From Candidatus Omnitrophota bacterium (GTDB taxonomy: Bacteria; Omnitrophota; Gorgyraeia; Zapsychrales; Fredricksoniimonadaceae), in NCBI GenBank assembly GCA_002753465.1, contig PEAF01000008.1, positions 1 to 51,727 of the forward strand: DNA of 51,727 nucleotides, written 5' to 3'. This document shows, piece by piece, positions 42,710 to 50,544 of the stretch. The notes under the pieces were generated by a model. The model worked only from the letters and a program-made list of their open reading frames with translations, did not search any database and had not been told where the DNA came from. The position numbers and the translations under genes are program-made. The stretch's first letter is position 1; each line of letters opens with the position of its first letter.

Positions 42710-45700
42710 TTATTTCGCCATAAACCCTGTCAGATCCGCAATGGGCGTGATCGACCGTATCATGGGCACTAAACCGTCATAATTGCCATTATTAAGCATG
42801 GCCGGGTCAAAGTTGAACTGGATCCCCCGCCCATCGGACTCAATGTCCATATTGACGTTATTAAGGTCGAAGTCGATACCACCGTCGATATCTGTCCTTA
42901 CATTGTTAACCTCATTCATCTGACTTGAATCATACGCCGCCAACAAATAACTGCCTTTAGTTTTTTCAAAAGTCATTGTTGGCTTTCCCGCGGGAATAGT
43001 ACCCTCAGAATCCTTTCTGATCTCTCCTGTCGATAACATTTCATATAACACAAATGTTCTATCTTTCTTATAATCATTCCCAACATCAAAAGAAGCTACA
43101 GTATCCTTTTGTGGTTCGAACGCAGTTCTCGTTTTGCTATCCATCACCAAAGTACTCAAATATGCCTCATCCATGATCTGCTCTGCAAATTTCCGGGGCA
43201 AAGTCTTGATGCCACTTAAAACACCATGCACAGTAGTAAAATATGCCTCCCTTTGATCAGGCATAACATTCTTATTAACACTAATGATCGATTGAATATC
43301 GGCATCAGACACACTAGAACCTCTTGTGATCACCGACATAACTATCTCTTTCAAAATAGGATCATCTTTGACTTTTTGCAATGCAGTACGAATATCTGTT
43401 GAAGATGTTGGAAAAGAAAACTCTTTCAACACCGTAACCGGAATGACCAGCGATGACAATCTTGATTCGAAAGGCAAGGCCTCTCGAGTGGCTCTGGGTA
43501 AAAACACAGCCTCAATATTACTCCTTTGCAAATCCTCGACTAATTTAGGATTATCAATACGGCCATTCTCCACAATGCCTTTCAAGACAGACTTAATGTT
43601 TACATCAGTCTCCTGATCAGCGATACGTCCAAGTGTTTGAAAGAACTTATTCACTGCAATCCCTTTACTCCCTGTATCCTGTCGAAGGGCTTTAAATTTC
43701 TCTCCACCCTCCAGAAATACATCTAACAAATTCTTGGAGATGGTCAGTCGAATGGTCGTATCGATCGGAACCCCCTGATCTTGCAACCCACTCAAATAAT
43801 CCCACAAGGCGTCAGGAGAACTCTTCAGTCGCGTAATCTCATCATCTGTCAACTTTTCATTCAATTCAGCAATCTTTGTAATTTCTTCTGGCTTTAATTT
43901 CTCGCCTAACAAATTACCATGATCTTGACCAACACCATATGCAGCGGTAGCCGCTTTCTGACTCTTCACAACTTTCCAGACCAAATAAGCCAATACATCA
44001 TCTTCACCAATATTCTGACTGTCTCTCCCAACTTCTGTGACATTTAACGCGGAAAGCACCTTCCCAGACCCGCTTTTTAAATATGAAAGGAAGTCTTTAG
44101 CGTTCTTAAATCGATAATGTTGTGTGGCTAACTGGATTAATTTTCTTCTATCAACCCCTTGAACACGTAAATCACTCTCGACCGCCCCAAGCCACGCGCC
44201 GGCAAAAGCATGAACTGATAAATGAGCAAAATGCTCCGGATCACTGGCAATAGGATAGAAAAAGTATGTATTTTTTTCTTCTCGCATACCAACAAAGTCC
44301 TGGACAGCTGTCATTTTATAAATATTCTCTGCCCAATGGGAGACCTGCTCATCGGGAAGAATACTCTGATCTTCAAAAGATTTCACAAATTGTTCTTGGC
44401 TTACTCCAAGAATCTTTGCTGAATCAAATCCTTCCTTTTGCATAGAGTCAAAAGCTACTTTTGCTTTCTCCAGATCATTTCCATCTGTTTCCGCCCAAAC
44501 GAATAAAGTCTTCTTAATGGCGTCTAAACGCTTAGTATCATTATTATATTTCTGATCCAAACGATTCCAGAAATCTTTAGCAACATAAACATTATCCCCA
44601 TCTTTTAATACCTCAAATGACGTACGGCCTAAAACTTCATGATATTTTATGCTCTGACTGTCTTTACTATTATACTGGCGATACTTTTCTCCAGAAACCG
44701 CCTTAAAATCATCTACTGGGATCCTTTCCAAATTTGCAACCCCCCTAAATGAAGAAGTGCTGCGAGAATTAACGTCCGTAGTAGCCGCATGATCCAATGT
44801 TAAACTTGTTTTAATATCTGCCAAGCGATCTCTGTAAGCCGTAACATCAACTTTATCGACTAACTGTGCATTCTCAACAACCTCAGCCTTTTGAGCCTTA
44901 TACCCACCCGAGAAATACTTGCGCGGAACAACTTCCTGGGTGTACTGATCCGTATCTTCCTTAATAAAGTTGTAGGCGCCCTTCTTGAAAGCCTCCACAT
45001 AACGCTCATAGATCTTCTGCTTGGCCTGAGGATCTTCGCCTTCATTGCCCAAGATCTTGTTCTGTCCGGCAAAGGTTTTTCCTAAAATGCTGTCCTTGAT
45101 CTTTCTCTCATACCACGCGGCCAGGACCAGTGCATAATGCACCTGACGCAATTGCGCAAAACTCTTGCCTTCGTTCACCTCACGCGTGATCTCAGGGATA
45201 AGGACCTCGCGGACGATATCGGACGCGAACTTGCTTACGTTATATTTATCGTTATCTGACATCTGTTCATTAGCGCCGCCGAAATTCGCCTTATTGTTCT
45301 CCAAGGAAACATAATCCTGTTCGAGCATGACCTTCATTTTGGCATCGACCAGATAAACATTATTGCCCTTCTCGAATACCTTGGCGCGATCCGGCATGAT
45401 CCATACCTTATTAAAGGTATCGATCGGGATCTGCGTGGTCCCGAATTCAGCCTGCGCCCTGGCATAAACACGGTCCCAGAAATCCTTGCCCAGAGTGCTA
45501 TCCGGGTGCATTAAAGACGCGGTCAACTGCTTCAGGATATAATCCTGCCCCAGTAGATCCTGACCCATCTCAGTTTTACCGAACTGTTCCGGGATAATAC
45601 GATTATTCTCATACGGCGAAAGGTTGACCCAAAGGTCTTTGGATGGAACAGTCAGGGCTGTCAAAAAATATTTGATCAGCTTCTTACCCTCATCCTGCAA

Positions 45701-45964
45701 CGATTGAGCGTTAAGGGCCGTATCGCCTTTATCAACAATGAAATCAAAGAGTAACGGATTGGCCGGATCGACCTTGAACCCGCGCAGGATAAGCGGCGCG
45801 AACGGCTGGCTGACCGCAAGCATGGTGCCGGGCACAGGCAACTGAGACACACTCTGAGCATACGACCTGATCGGCATGGCAACGCCCGAAAGAACAAACG
45901 CCATGGCCTGAACAAAAAGTACGCACTTGAATCCCGTGCTCTTGCGCAGTGTCTGTATACTCAT
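42710..45964 (-). CDS. large secreted modular protein C: N-module, unrecognised centre, GGID tail
   Basis: 1084 residues from the ATG at 45964, preceded by GGAG at 6 nt; an upstream ATG at 45976 contains that site. The signal peptide ends near RSYAQS. The N-module (about 37-355) has LPVPGTM, VNLSPYENNRIIP, EMGQDLLGQDYILKQL, IPIDTFNKVWIMP and PRKYFSGG. The centre (about 370-1025) is helical and AT-rich in DNA; I do not recognise it. It contains a PEHFAHL motif and, 275 residues later, SSTDIR, a pattern recalling nucleotidylyltransferases, but the spacing is too long. The tail GGIDFDLNNVNMDIESDG closes the protein. It has its own promoter and terminator. Confidence 0.8.
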   Translation of the reverse strand: MSIQTLRKSTGFKCVLFVQAMAFVLSGVAMPIRSYAQSVSQLPVPGTMLAVSQPFAPLILRGFKVDPANPLLFDFIVDKGDTALNAQSLQDEGKKLIKYFLTALTVPSKDLWVNLSPYENNRIIPEQFGKTEMGQDLLGQDYILKQLTASLMHPDSTLGKDFWDRVYARAQAEFGTTQIPIDTFNKVWIMPDRAKVFEKGNNVYLVDAKMKVMLEQDYVSLENNKANFGGANEQMSDNDKYNVSKFASDIVREVLIPEITREVNEGKSFAQLRQVHYALVLAAWYERKIKDSILGKTFAGQNKILGNEGEDPQAKQKIYERYVEAFKKGAYNFIKEDTDQYTQEVVPRKYFSGGYKAQKAEVVENAQLVDKVDVTAYRDRLADIKTSLTLDHAATTDVNSRSTSSFRGVANLERIPVDDFKAVSGEKYRQYNSKDSQSIKYHEVLGRTSFEVLKDGDNVYVAKDFWNRLDQKYNNDTKRLDAIKKTLFVWAETDGNDLEKAKVAFDSMQKEGFDSAKILGVSQEQFVKSFEDQSILPDEQVSHWAENIYKMTAVQDFVGMREEKNTYFFYPIASDPEHFAHLSVHAFAGAWLGAVESDLRVQGVDRRKLIQLATQHYRFKNAKDFLSYLKSGSGKVLSALNVTEVGRDSQNIGEDDVLAYLVWKVVKSQKAATAAYGVGQDHGNLLGEKLKPEEITKIAELNEKLTDDEITRLKSSPDALWDYLSGLQDQGVPIDTTIRLTISKNLLDVFLEGGEKFKALRQDTGSKGIAVNKFFQTLGRIADQETDVNIKSVLKGIVENGRIDNPKLVEDLQRSNIEAVFLPRATREALPFESRLSSLVIPVTVLKEFSFPTSSTDIRTALQKVKDDPILKEIVMSVITRGSSVSDADIQSIISVNKNVMPDQREAYFTTVHGVLSGIKTLPRKFAEQIMDEAYLSTLVMDSKTRTAFEPQKDTVASFDVGNDYKKDRTFVLYEMLSTGEIRKDSEGTIPAGKPTMTFEKTKGSYLLAAYDSSQMNEVNNVRTDIDGGIDFDLNNVNMDIESDGRGIQFNFDPAMLNNGNYDGLVPMIRSITPIADLTGFMAK
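42713..42883 (-). other. GGID C-terminal tail of protein C
   Basis: Last 57 residues: GGIDFDLNNVNMDIE, then FNFDPAML, GLVPMIRSITPI and a short hydrophobic end. Confidence 0.7.
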
Positions 45965-46020
45965 ATCGATCTCCATCGTTTGTTTACTGGCAAATGGCCA
46001 ATAAGTTAAAATAAATGCTC

Positions 46021-46049
46021 AATATACCTCAAGCCGAACTAACTTTCAA
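46021..46049 (-). promoter_or_regulatory. promoter of gene C
   Basis: Minus strand: -35 TTGAAA (46049-46044), 17-nt spacer, -10 TATATT (46026-46021). Leader of about 50 nt to the ATG at 45964. Confidence 0.6.
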
Positions 46050-46057
46050 TACAATAA

Positions 46058-46097
46058 TTTGACATCCTTTGACATTTTATATTGACTTATCGTCAAA
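46058..46097. promoter_or_regulatory. phased TTTGACAT repeats upstream of the gene C promoter
   Basis: TTTGACAT occurs at 46058-46065 and 46068-46075, exactly 10 bp apart. It is followed by the palindrome TTGAC-TTATC-GTCAA (46082-46096). The array begins 9 bp beyond the -35 on the upstream side, a usual place for an activator. Confidence 0.42.
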
Positions 46098-46159
46098 TAA
46101 CAAATCCACACCCAAACTTAATACTAAATATATCCGATAATAGAGTGAAAAACAAGCGG

Positions 46160-49100
46160 CTACGGGATTTTAGGCGTCGAAAGGCCTAGGGTCGACCATA
46201 GGCTATCGATCGGAAGGATCTTCACTATGATCCCCTCAACCCCCGCAAAATCCCCTTTTTCAAACGAAGCAACCATGGCCGGGTCAAGCGGCATGTCAAT
46301 TGGCCCGCTCTCACGCACAATATCCATCCCTAAATCCGTGGCGTTCAGGTCAATACCGCCAGGATCCAACATGGCCGCGTCAGATCTTGAACCGTCCTTA
46401 ACCGTCCCCGCGTCAAAATCATTCCAGTCCGCGGGAAGTTCCAACGCGAACTGAACAACTTTCCGGAAAATATCCTGCTGCCACGGACTGGCCATGGGCA
46501 ACTTACCACTACGCTGCTCGGTCAGATCCTGCAGGACCGTGGCATAGACCGTCTCAACATCCTTGCCCGTCATATGGTCCAGCCAGTCCGGTGCATCAAG
46601 GCAATGATCCTGCATGGCTTTCACCATAGAATAAAGGAAGTCATATTGATTCTCCTGCAAAGATGCGCGGTAAGCCGCCACCCACTGTAAAGCCGGCTTA
46701 GTCCCCACCTTATCTTTTGAAGTACGCTGACGCATAATGGCTTTAAAATCCAGCTGCAATCCAGCCAGCGCGTGCTCGGCAACGACCCCGGCCACACTTT
46801 CGATCATGCGATAATGCATCGGGATAGCAAATGCCCCGCCATTCTTGAACGTGCGCGCCATTTGTTTTTCTTTCGCATGGGCCCACGCGGCACCAAAGCC
46901 GCCTGTGCTCAATGAAAGCTCATGCCGGTCCTTGGGGAATAGCTTGACCTGGGCCACATAGAACGGCCGGAATACGGCTGGTATCCGGGCCAGATAATCT
47001 TCCTGCATATCGGAATTCCCCATGAACCTCAACTGGAAACCCTGCAAATCCTTAATGCCTGGCAGGTCTGGATACTGATCGATCAACGTCTTCATGAATC
47101 CTGCTGCACGCGACGCATTCTCCGTTGCGGTGATCGCATCAACAGCATCCAGCGCTTCTCCATCCAGCTTATAACTGAGCGACGCCACCCCCAGGACAAG
47201 CTCTGAACCATGGGAAGCGCCCTTGCCATAGCGCCGCGCCAGGGAGGGTGCGATATCAATGATCCCCATCTTCGCCAGTTCAGACTGCACCCGGAAGAAA
47301 TCACTGATCCACCGCTGGCCTTCGGCCTCTATCTCATCTGCCGGCGCTGACTTTTCTTTAGCATCGTTATAGCGGTCCTGCAGATCATTCAGGACACTTT
47401 CCATGAATTGCAACTGATTCATCAAAAGCACCTTTTTAAGCGCCACCTGCCTCAGCTCTCCCGCCGGCTTCACAGCCGGATCAAGATAGGGCATAACGAT
47501 GTTGTCCGGCGACAGATCGAAAATATGTCCGCCCGCGGTCAAACCCTGCGTGCGATTGAGGATATCCTGCAGATGAGCCTCCGCTTCGGGATCAAGATCC
47601 CCGAACCTGCCGCTGGGACTGAGCATGAACTTAAGCAAGAGGAATCGGCCCAGGGCTACGGTGCGCGAGCTACCCTCCCAATACATATTGCTGCCCTCAT
47701 CCAGATTGCCGATCTTCTCGCCTGGAAATGGTTTTGGCGTCGTGAACGGTTCCGGAGTTTGCGCGATCACCGTCTGCAACCAATCTTTAAAAGCCGTACT
47801 TTCCGCGGACTTCATGCCCTTGATGAGCTCATCCAGATCAAGCCCCTCGGATTTAAAAAACCTCTTATGCCGTACCGTTACCAAACCATAAATATAATTC
47901 CTGAGGATCTGCTCGGGCAGGGTCATGTTATTGATGTGAAAATGCGTCTGATGTTCAACACCCATGCCGCGGCGGCGTATCGCCTCGCGGTTCAGATTAT
48001 CAATGATCACGTCTTCTGAAAATTCACGCACGGTCAGGACTTCCGCATGCTGGGTATCCTTGCCCGAGTCCTTGCGGCCGCGTATCCACTCCCTTATCAT
48101 CGACCGAACATGCCGCACCGCTGCCGTAACATTCACATTAGCCGTAATATCAAACAGGTCAGAAAACAGGACGCCGATACCTTCACCGATAACAAGCTCA
48201 CGGTCGGACGGATCAGCTGAGGCGACAGGCGCCCAGGCTTCCAGCGCTTCAACTTTATTATCCTGCCTCAGCTCAACCGGCGCCGCACCCTCCATGGCCA
48301 GCATGAATTTACCTTCGCGCGTCATGATATCAAATCTGGAATCCTTGATGCGCACGGTAAACCCTGCGCCGGTCCGGGCGCGTTCAACGGAAACCGGCGT
48401 GCTGCCTAGAATAAGTTTCTGTGGGACAGCCCTTTTACTGATGGCCTGGCGCTCCAGAGTTTTAATCCTTTTACCGCGCTGGCCGTTTTTCTTATCCCGC
48501 TCGACCATAAATGATTCAATAACCGCTGAGGAACCCTGCCCGTCGATCACCATTTCCTGTTCACCGTCAAACAAAGTAACTTTCCCATCCTCATCCAGCC
48601 CGAATTCCAGCTGGCCCTTGCTGGTCTGGTCATAAATAGGTTTCATCGCTAATTCATTCCTGTCCAAAAGGCGCATGAACTCCTTATAGCGTTGCACGTC
48701 GAATTTCTCAAAGAAATTCTCCGTATCGACCGGGATCCGCTTTTCTTTCGGCCGCAGAAAATCATCGAACGAAAATGTCCTGACCTTCCAGGGAATGTTA
48801 TTTTGCACCAGCTCATCACGGATAAAATCCGCCACCGTCGTCTTGCCGCTGGCGAACTTGCCCGTATAGCCCATCTTGAACCTTTTTATCTTCCGATCCT
48901 CGGCCCGGGCAATGAACGGCGCAACCTGCTGATCAATGAAAACGCGTACGTTCATTTCATCCGAAAAATCACCGAAAAGTTCCGCCCGGAGGCCGTCATA
49001 AACCCGTTTAGAACGGGCGCCGATATCCACCGCAACAGCGTTCAGGCGATCGAGCAACTTCTGCTGGCGCATTTGCCGCAGGGTTTTCTGCTTGTTCAGA

Positions 49101-50374
49101 TAACTGCGCGCCCCGCCACCCTTGATGACATCGGAATAATATTTAATAGCCCGCATGTCCGTGATCTCAGCGATGGTCGGCAATTCCCCCGCCTTATCAT
49201 CCATGGCCCGGTCAGAGCTGATCGCACTGATCTTAGTCTGCACCATCGCCTGGTCACCTACCTTGAGCCCCGCCAGTTCCTGCGCAGTCACTGTTGGCAC
49301 AATAGCCATCACCCGGGATGGATCAAGAACCTCTCCGCCGGAGAAATACTTATGCGGCACACTCTGGCGACTGAGCGCATCTGTTTCATCCTTGATATAA
49401 TTAAACACGCCTTTTTTATACGCCTGAATATACTGATCATAGATCTTGTCTTTGGCCGCCGGATCATCTGCCAGCGCGCCGCTGATCTTGGCTTTATCGC
49501 TGTACGCCTGATTCAGCAGCGCATGCTTAAGTGCCTGCTTGTACCATGCGGCCAGGATCATGGCATGGTAGATCTGACGTAAGGGCGCAAAATTCTTCCC
49601 CTGATTAACCTCTTTTTCGATCTCGGGAAGGATGATCGTACGGATGATCTTTTTGACATCATCTTGAATGTCAGTCGAACGCGGTGAACCTTCCGCCCCC
49701 TGGGCTTTAGCATAACGTGCGGCCTGATAATCGCTTTCCAGCATGACTTTCAAATGCGCATCGACGACAAATGCTGTATTGTCACGTTCCAGCACCTTCG
49801 CCGTATCCGCCGTGATCCAGACCTTATTGAATGTATCGACGGGAATATCGACCGCGCTGAAACGCTGCTGCGCCTTGGCGTAGACCCTGTCCCAGAACGC
49901 CTTACCCAGGTCTTTCTCAGGGTAAATAAGCGAGGCCGTCAATTGCTTGAGCAGGTAATCCTGTGCCAGCATGTCACGGCCGATCTCCATTCTGCCCAAT
50001 GCTTCAGGCATCATCCGGTCCTGCTCATAAGGTGACAGGTTAACCCAGAAATCTTTTTCAGGAATGGTCAAAGCGGCTAGAAAATATTGGATTAATTTTC
50101 CGGATTCTGCACGCAGCAACGCGGCATGTTCACCCTCCACCTTAAACCCGGAATTCCCCGTATCCACAATGAAGTCCAATTGCAACGGATCTTCAGGATG
50201 GACTTTAAGCCCCTTGATCATGACGGGTGTGTAAGCTGAGCTGGAAAATACCAAGGTCCCGGGTGCCGGTAAATTCACTGTTTGGGCATAAGCTTGCGGC
50301 GGTATCACCGCAGAAAAAATAAGGCTGCAAATGATCCAGCATGAAACTGATCGGAAGATCAATTTTCTTATCAT
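46160..50374 (-). CDS. large secreted modular protein D: N-module, uridine-kinase-like centre, GGID tail
   Basis: 1404 residues. The signal peptide ends near QAYAQT. The N-module (about 31-347) shows VNLSPYEQDRMMP, EIGRDMLAQDYLLKQL, IPVDTFNKVWIT and PHKYFSGG. A P-loop kinase domain follows: GYTGKFASGKTT (502-513), FSFDDFL (534-540), KPIYDQTSKGQ, and VIGEGIGVLFSDLFD with basic helices after it. This is the order seen in uridine kinases and phosphoribulokinases, with about 130 extra residues inserted. The next 500 residues are unrecognised. The 66-residue GGID tail ends it. The gene has its own promoter and is divergent from comM. Confidence 0.78.
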   Translation of the reverse strand: MIRKLIFRSVSCWIICSLIFSAVIPPQAYAQTVNLPAPGTLVFSSSAYTPVMIKGLKVHPEDPLQLDFIVDTGNSGFKVEGEHAALLRAESGKLIQYFLAALTIPEKDFWVNLSPYEQDRMMPEALGRMEIGRDMLAQDYLLKQLTASLIYPEKDLGKAFWDRVYAKAQQRFSAVDIPVDTFNKVWITADTAKVLERDNTAFVVDAHLKVMLESDYQAARYAKAQGAEGSPRSTDIQDDVKKIIRTIILPEIEKEVNQGKNFAPLRQIYHAMILAAWYKQALKHALLNQAYSDKAKISGALADDPAAKDKIYDQYIQAYKKGVFNYIKDETDALSRQSVPHKYFSGGEVLDPSRVMAIVPTVTAQELAGLKVGDQAMVQTKISAISSDRAMDDKAGELPTIAEITDMRAIKYYSDVIKGGGARSYLNKQKTLRQMRQQKLLDRLNAVAVDIGARSKRVYDGLRAELFGDFSDEMNVRVFIDQQVAPFIARAEDRKIKRFKMGYTGKFASGKTTVADFIRDELVQNNIPWKVRTFSFDDFLRPKEKRIPVDTENFFEKFDVQRYKEFMRLLDRNELAMKPIYDQTSKGQLEFGLDEDGKVTLFDGEQEMVIDGQGSSAVIESFMVERDKKNGQRGKRIKTLERQAISKRAVPQKLILGSTPVSVERARTGAGFTVRIKDSRFDIMTREGKFMLAMEGAAPVELRQDNKVEALEAWAPVASADPSDRELVIGEGIGVLFSDLFDITANVNVTAAVRHVRSMIREWIRGRKDSGKDTQHAEVLTVREFSEDVIIDNLNREAIRRRGMGVEHQTHFHINNMTLPEQILRNYIYGLVTVRHKRFFKSEGLDLDELIKGMKSAESTAFKDWLQTVIAQTPEPFTTPKPFPGEKIGNLDEGSNMYWEGSSRTVALGRFLLLKFMLSPSGRFGDLDPEAEAHLQDILNRTQGLTAGGHIFDLSPDNIVMPYLDPAVKPAGELRQVALKKVLLMNQLQFMESVLNDLQDRYNDAKEKSAPADEIEAEGQRWISDFFRVQSELAKMGIIDIAPSLARRYGKGASHGSELVLGVASLSYKLDGEALDAVDAITATENASRAAGFMKTLIDQYPDLPGIKDLQGFQLRFMGNSDMQEDYLARIPAVFRPFYVAQVKLFPKDRHELSLSTGGFGAAWAHAKEKQMARTFKNGGAFAIPMHYRMIESVAGVVAEHALAGLQLDFKAIMRQRTSKDKVGTKPALQWVAAYRASLQENQYDFLYSMVKAMQDHCLDAPDWLDHMTGKDVETVYATVLQDLTEQRSGKLPMASPWQQDIFRKVVQFALELPADWNDFDAGTVKDGSRSDAAMLDPGGIDLNATDLGMDIVRESGPIDMPLDPAMVASFEKGDFAGVEGIIVKILPIDSLWSTLGLSTPKIP
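46163..46360 (-). other. GGID C-terminal tail of protein D
   Basis: Last 66 residues: GGIDLNATDLGMDIVRESG, then PLDPAMV, GIIVKILPI and a hydrophobic end. Confidence 0.7.
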
Positions 50375-50417
50375 GGAACCTGGCTATCGCGCGATTGTTT
50401 AATAGAAATTATTGAAA

Positions 50418-50446
50418 ATATAACATATTAACTAACTCAATGCCAA
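50418..50446 (-). promoter_or_regulatory. promoter of gene D
   Basis: Minus strand: -35 TTGGCA (50446-50441), 17-nt spacer, -10 TTATAT (50423-50418). Leader of about 37 nt to the ATG at 50374. Confidence 0.5.
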
Positions 50447-50464
50447 GGCGAATGAATAATTAAT

Positions 50465-50493
50465 TTTACATTAAATATATTTTGTGATATAAA
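50465..50493 (+). promoter_or_regulatory. promoter of the comM-type gene
   Basis: TTTACA (50465-50470), 17-nt spacer, TATAAA (50488-50493). It is divergent from the promoter of gene D, with only about 20 bp between the two -35 boxes. Confidence 0.55.
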
Positions 50494-50518
50494 CAAACTT
50501 CCGCTTTCCCTGTTACGC

Positions 50519-50537
50519 CCTCCTTAACATGAGGAGG
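50519..50537 (+). promoter_or_regulatory. hairpin enclosing the comM Shine-Dalgarno
   Basis: CCTCCT (50519-50524), 7-nt loop, AGGAGG (50532-50537). The right arm is the ribosome site of the ATG at 50545, so the stem would hide it in the mRNA. Confidence 0.5.
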
Positions 50538-50544
50538 TTTTACA

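Noticed and set aside
42900-44230. Nucleotidylyltransferase (NadD-type) domain in protein C
   Set aside because: PEHFAHL resembles HxGH and SSTDIR resembles ISSTxIR, but they are about 275 residues apart against about 150 in the family, and the intervening sequence shows no further match.
48692-49582. 296-codon plus-strand frame
   Set aside because: Antisense shadow of large protein D, whose frame has a signal peptide, conserved N-module and P-loop.
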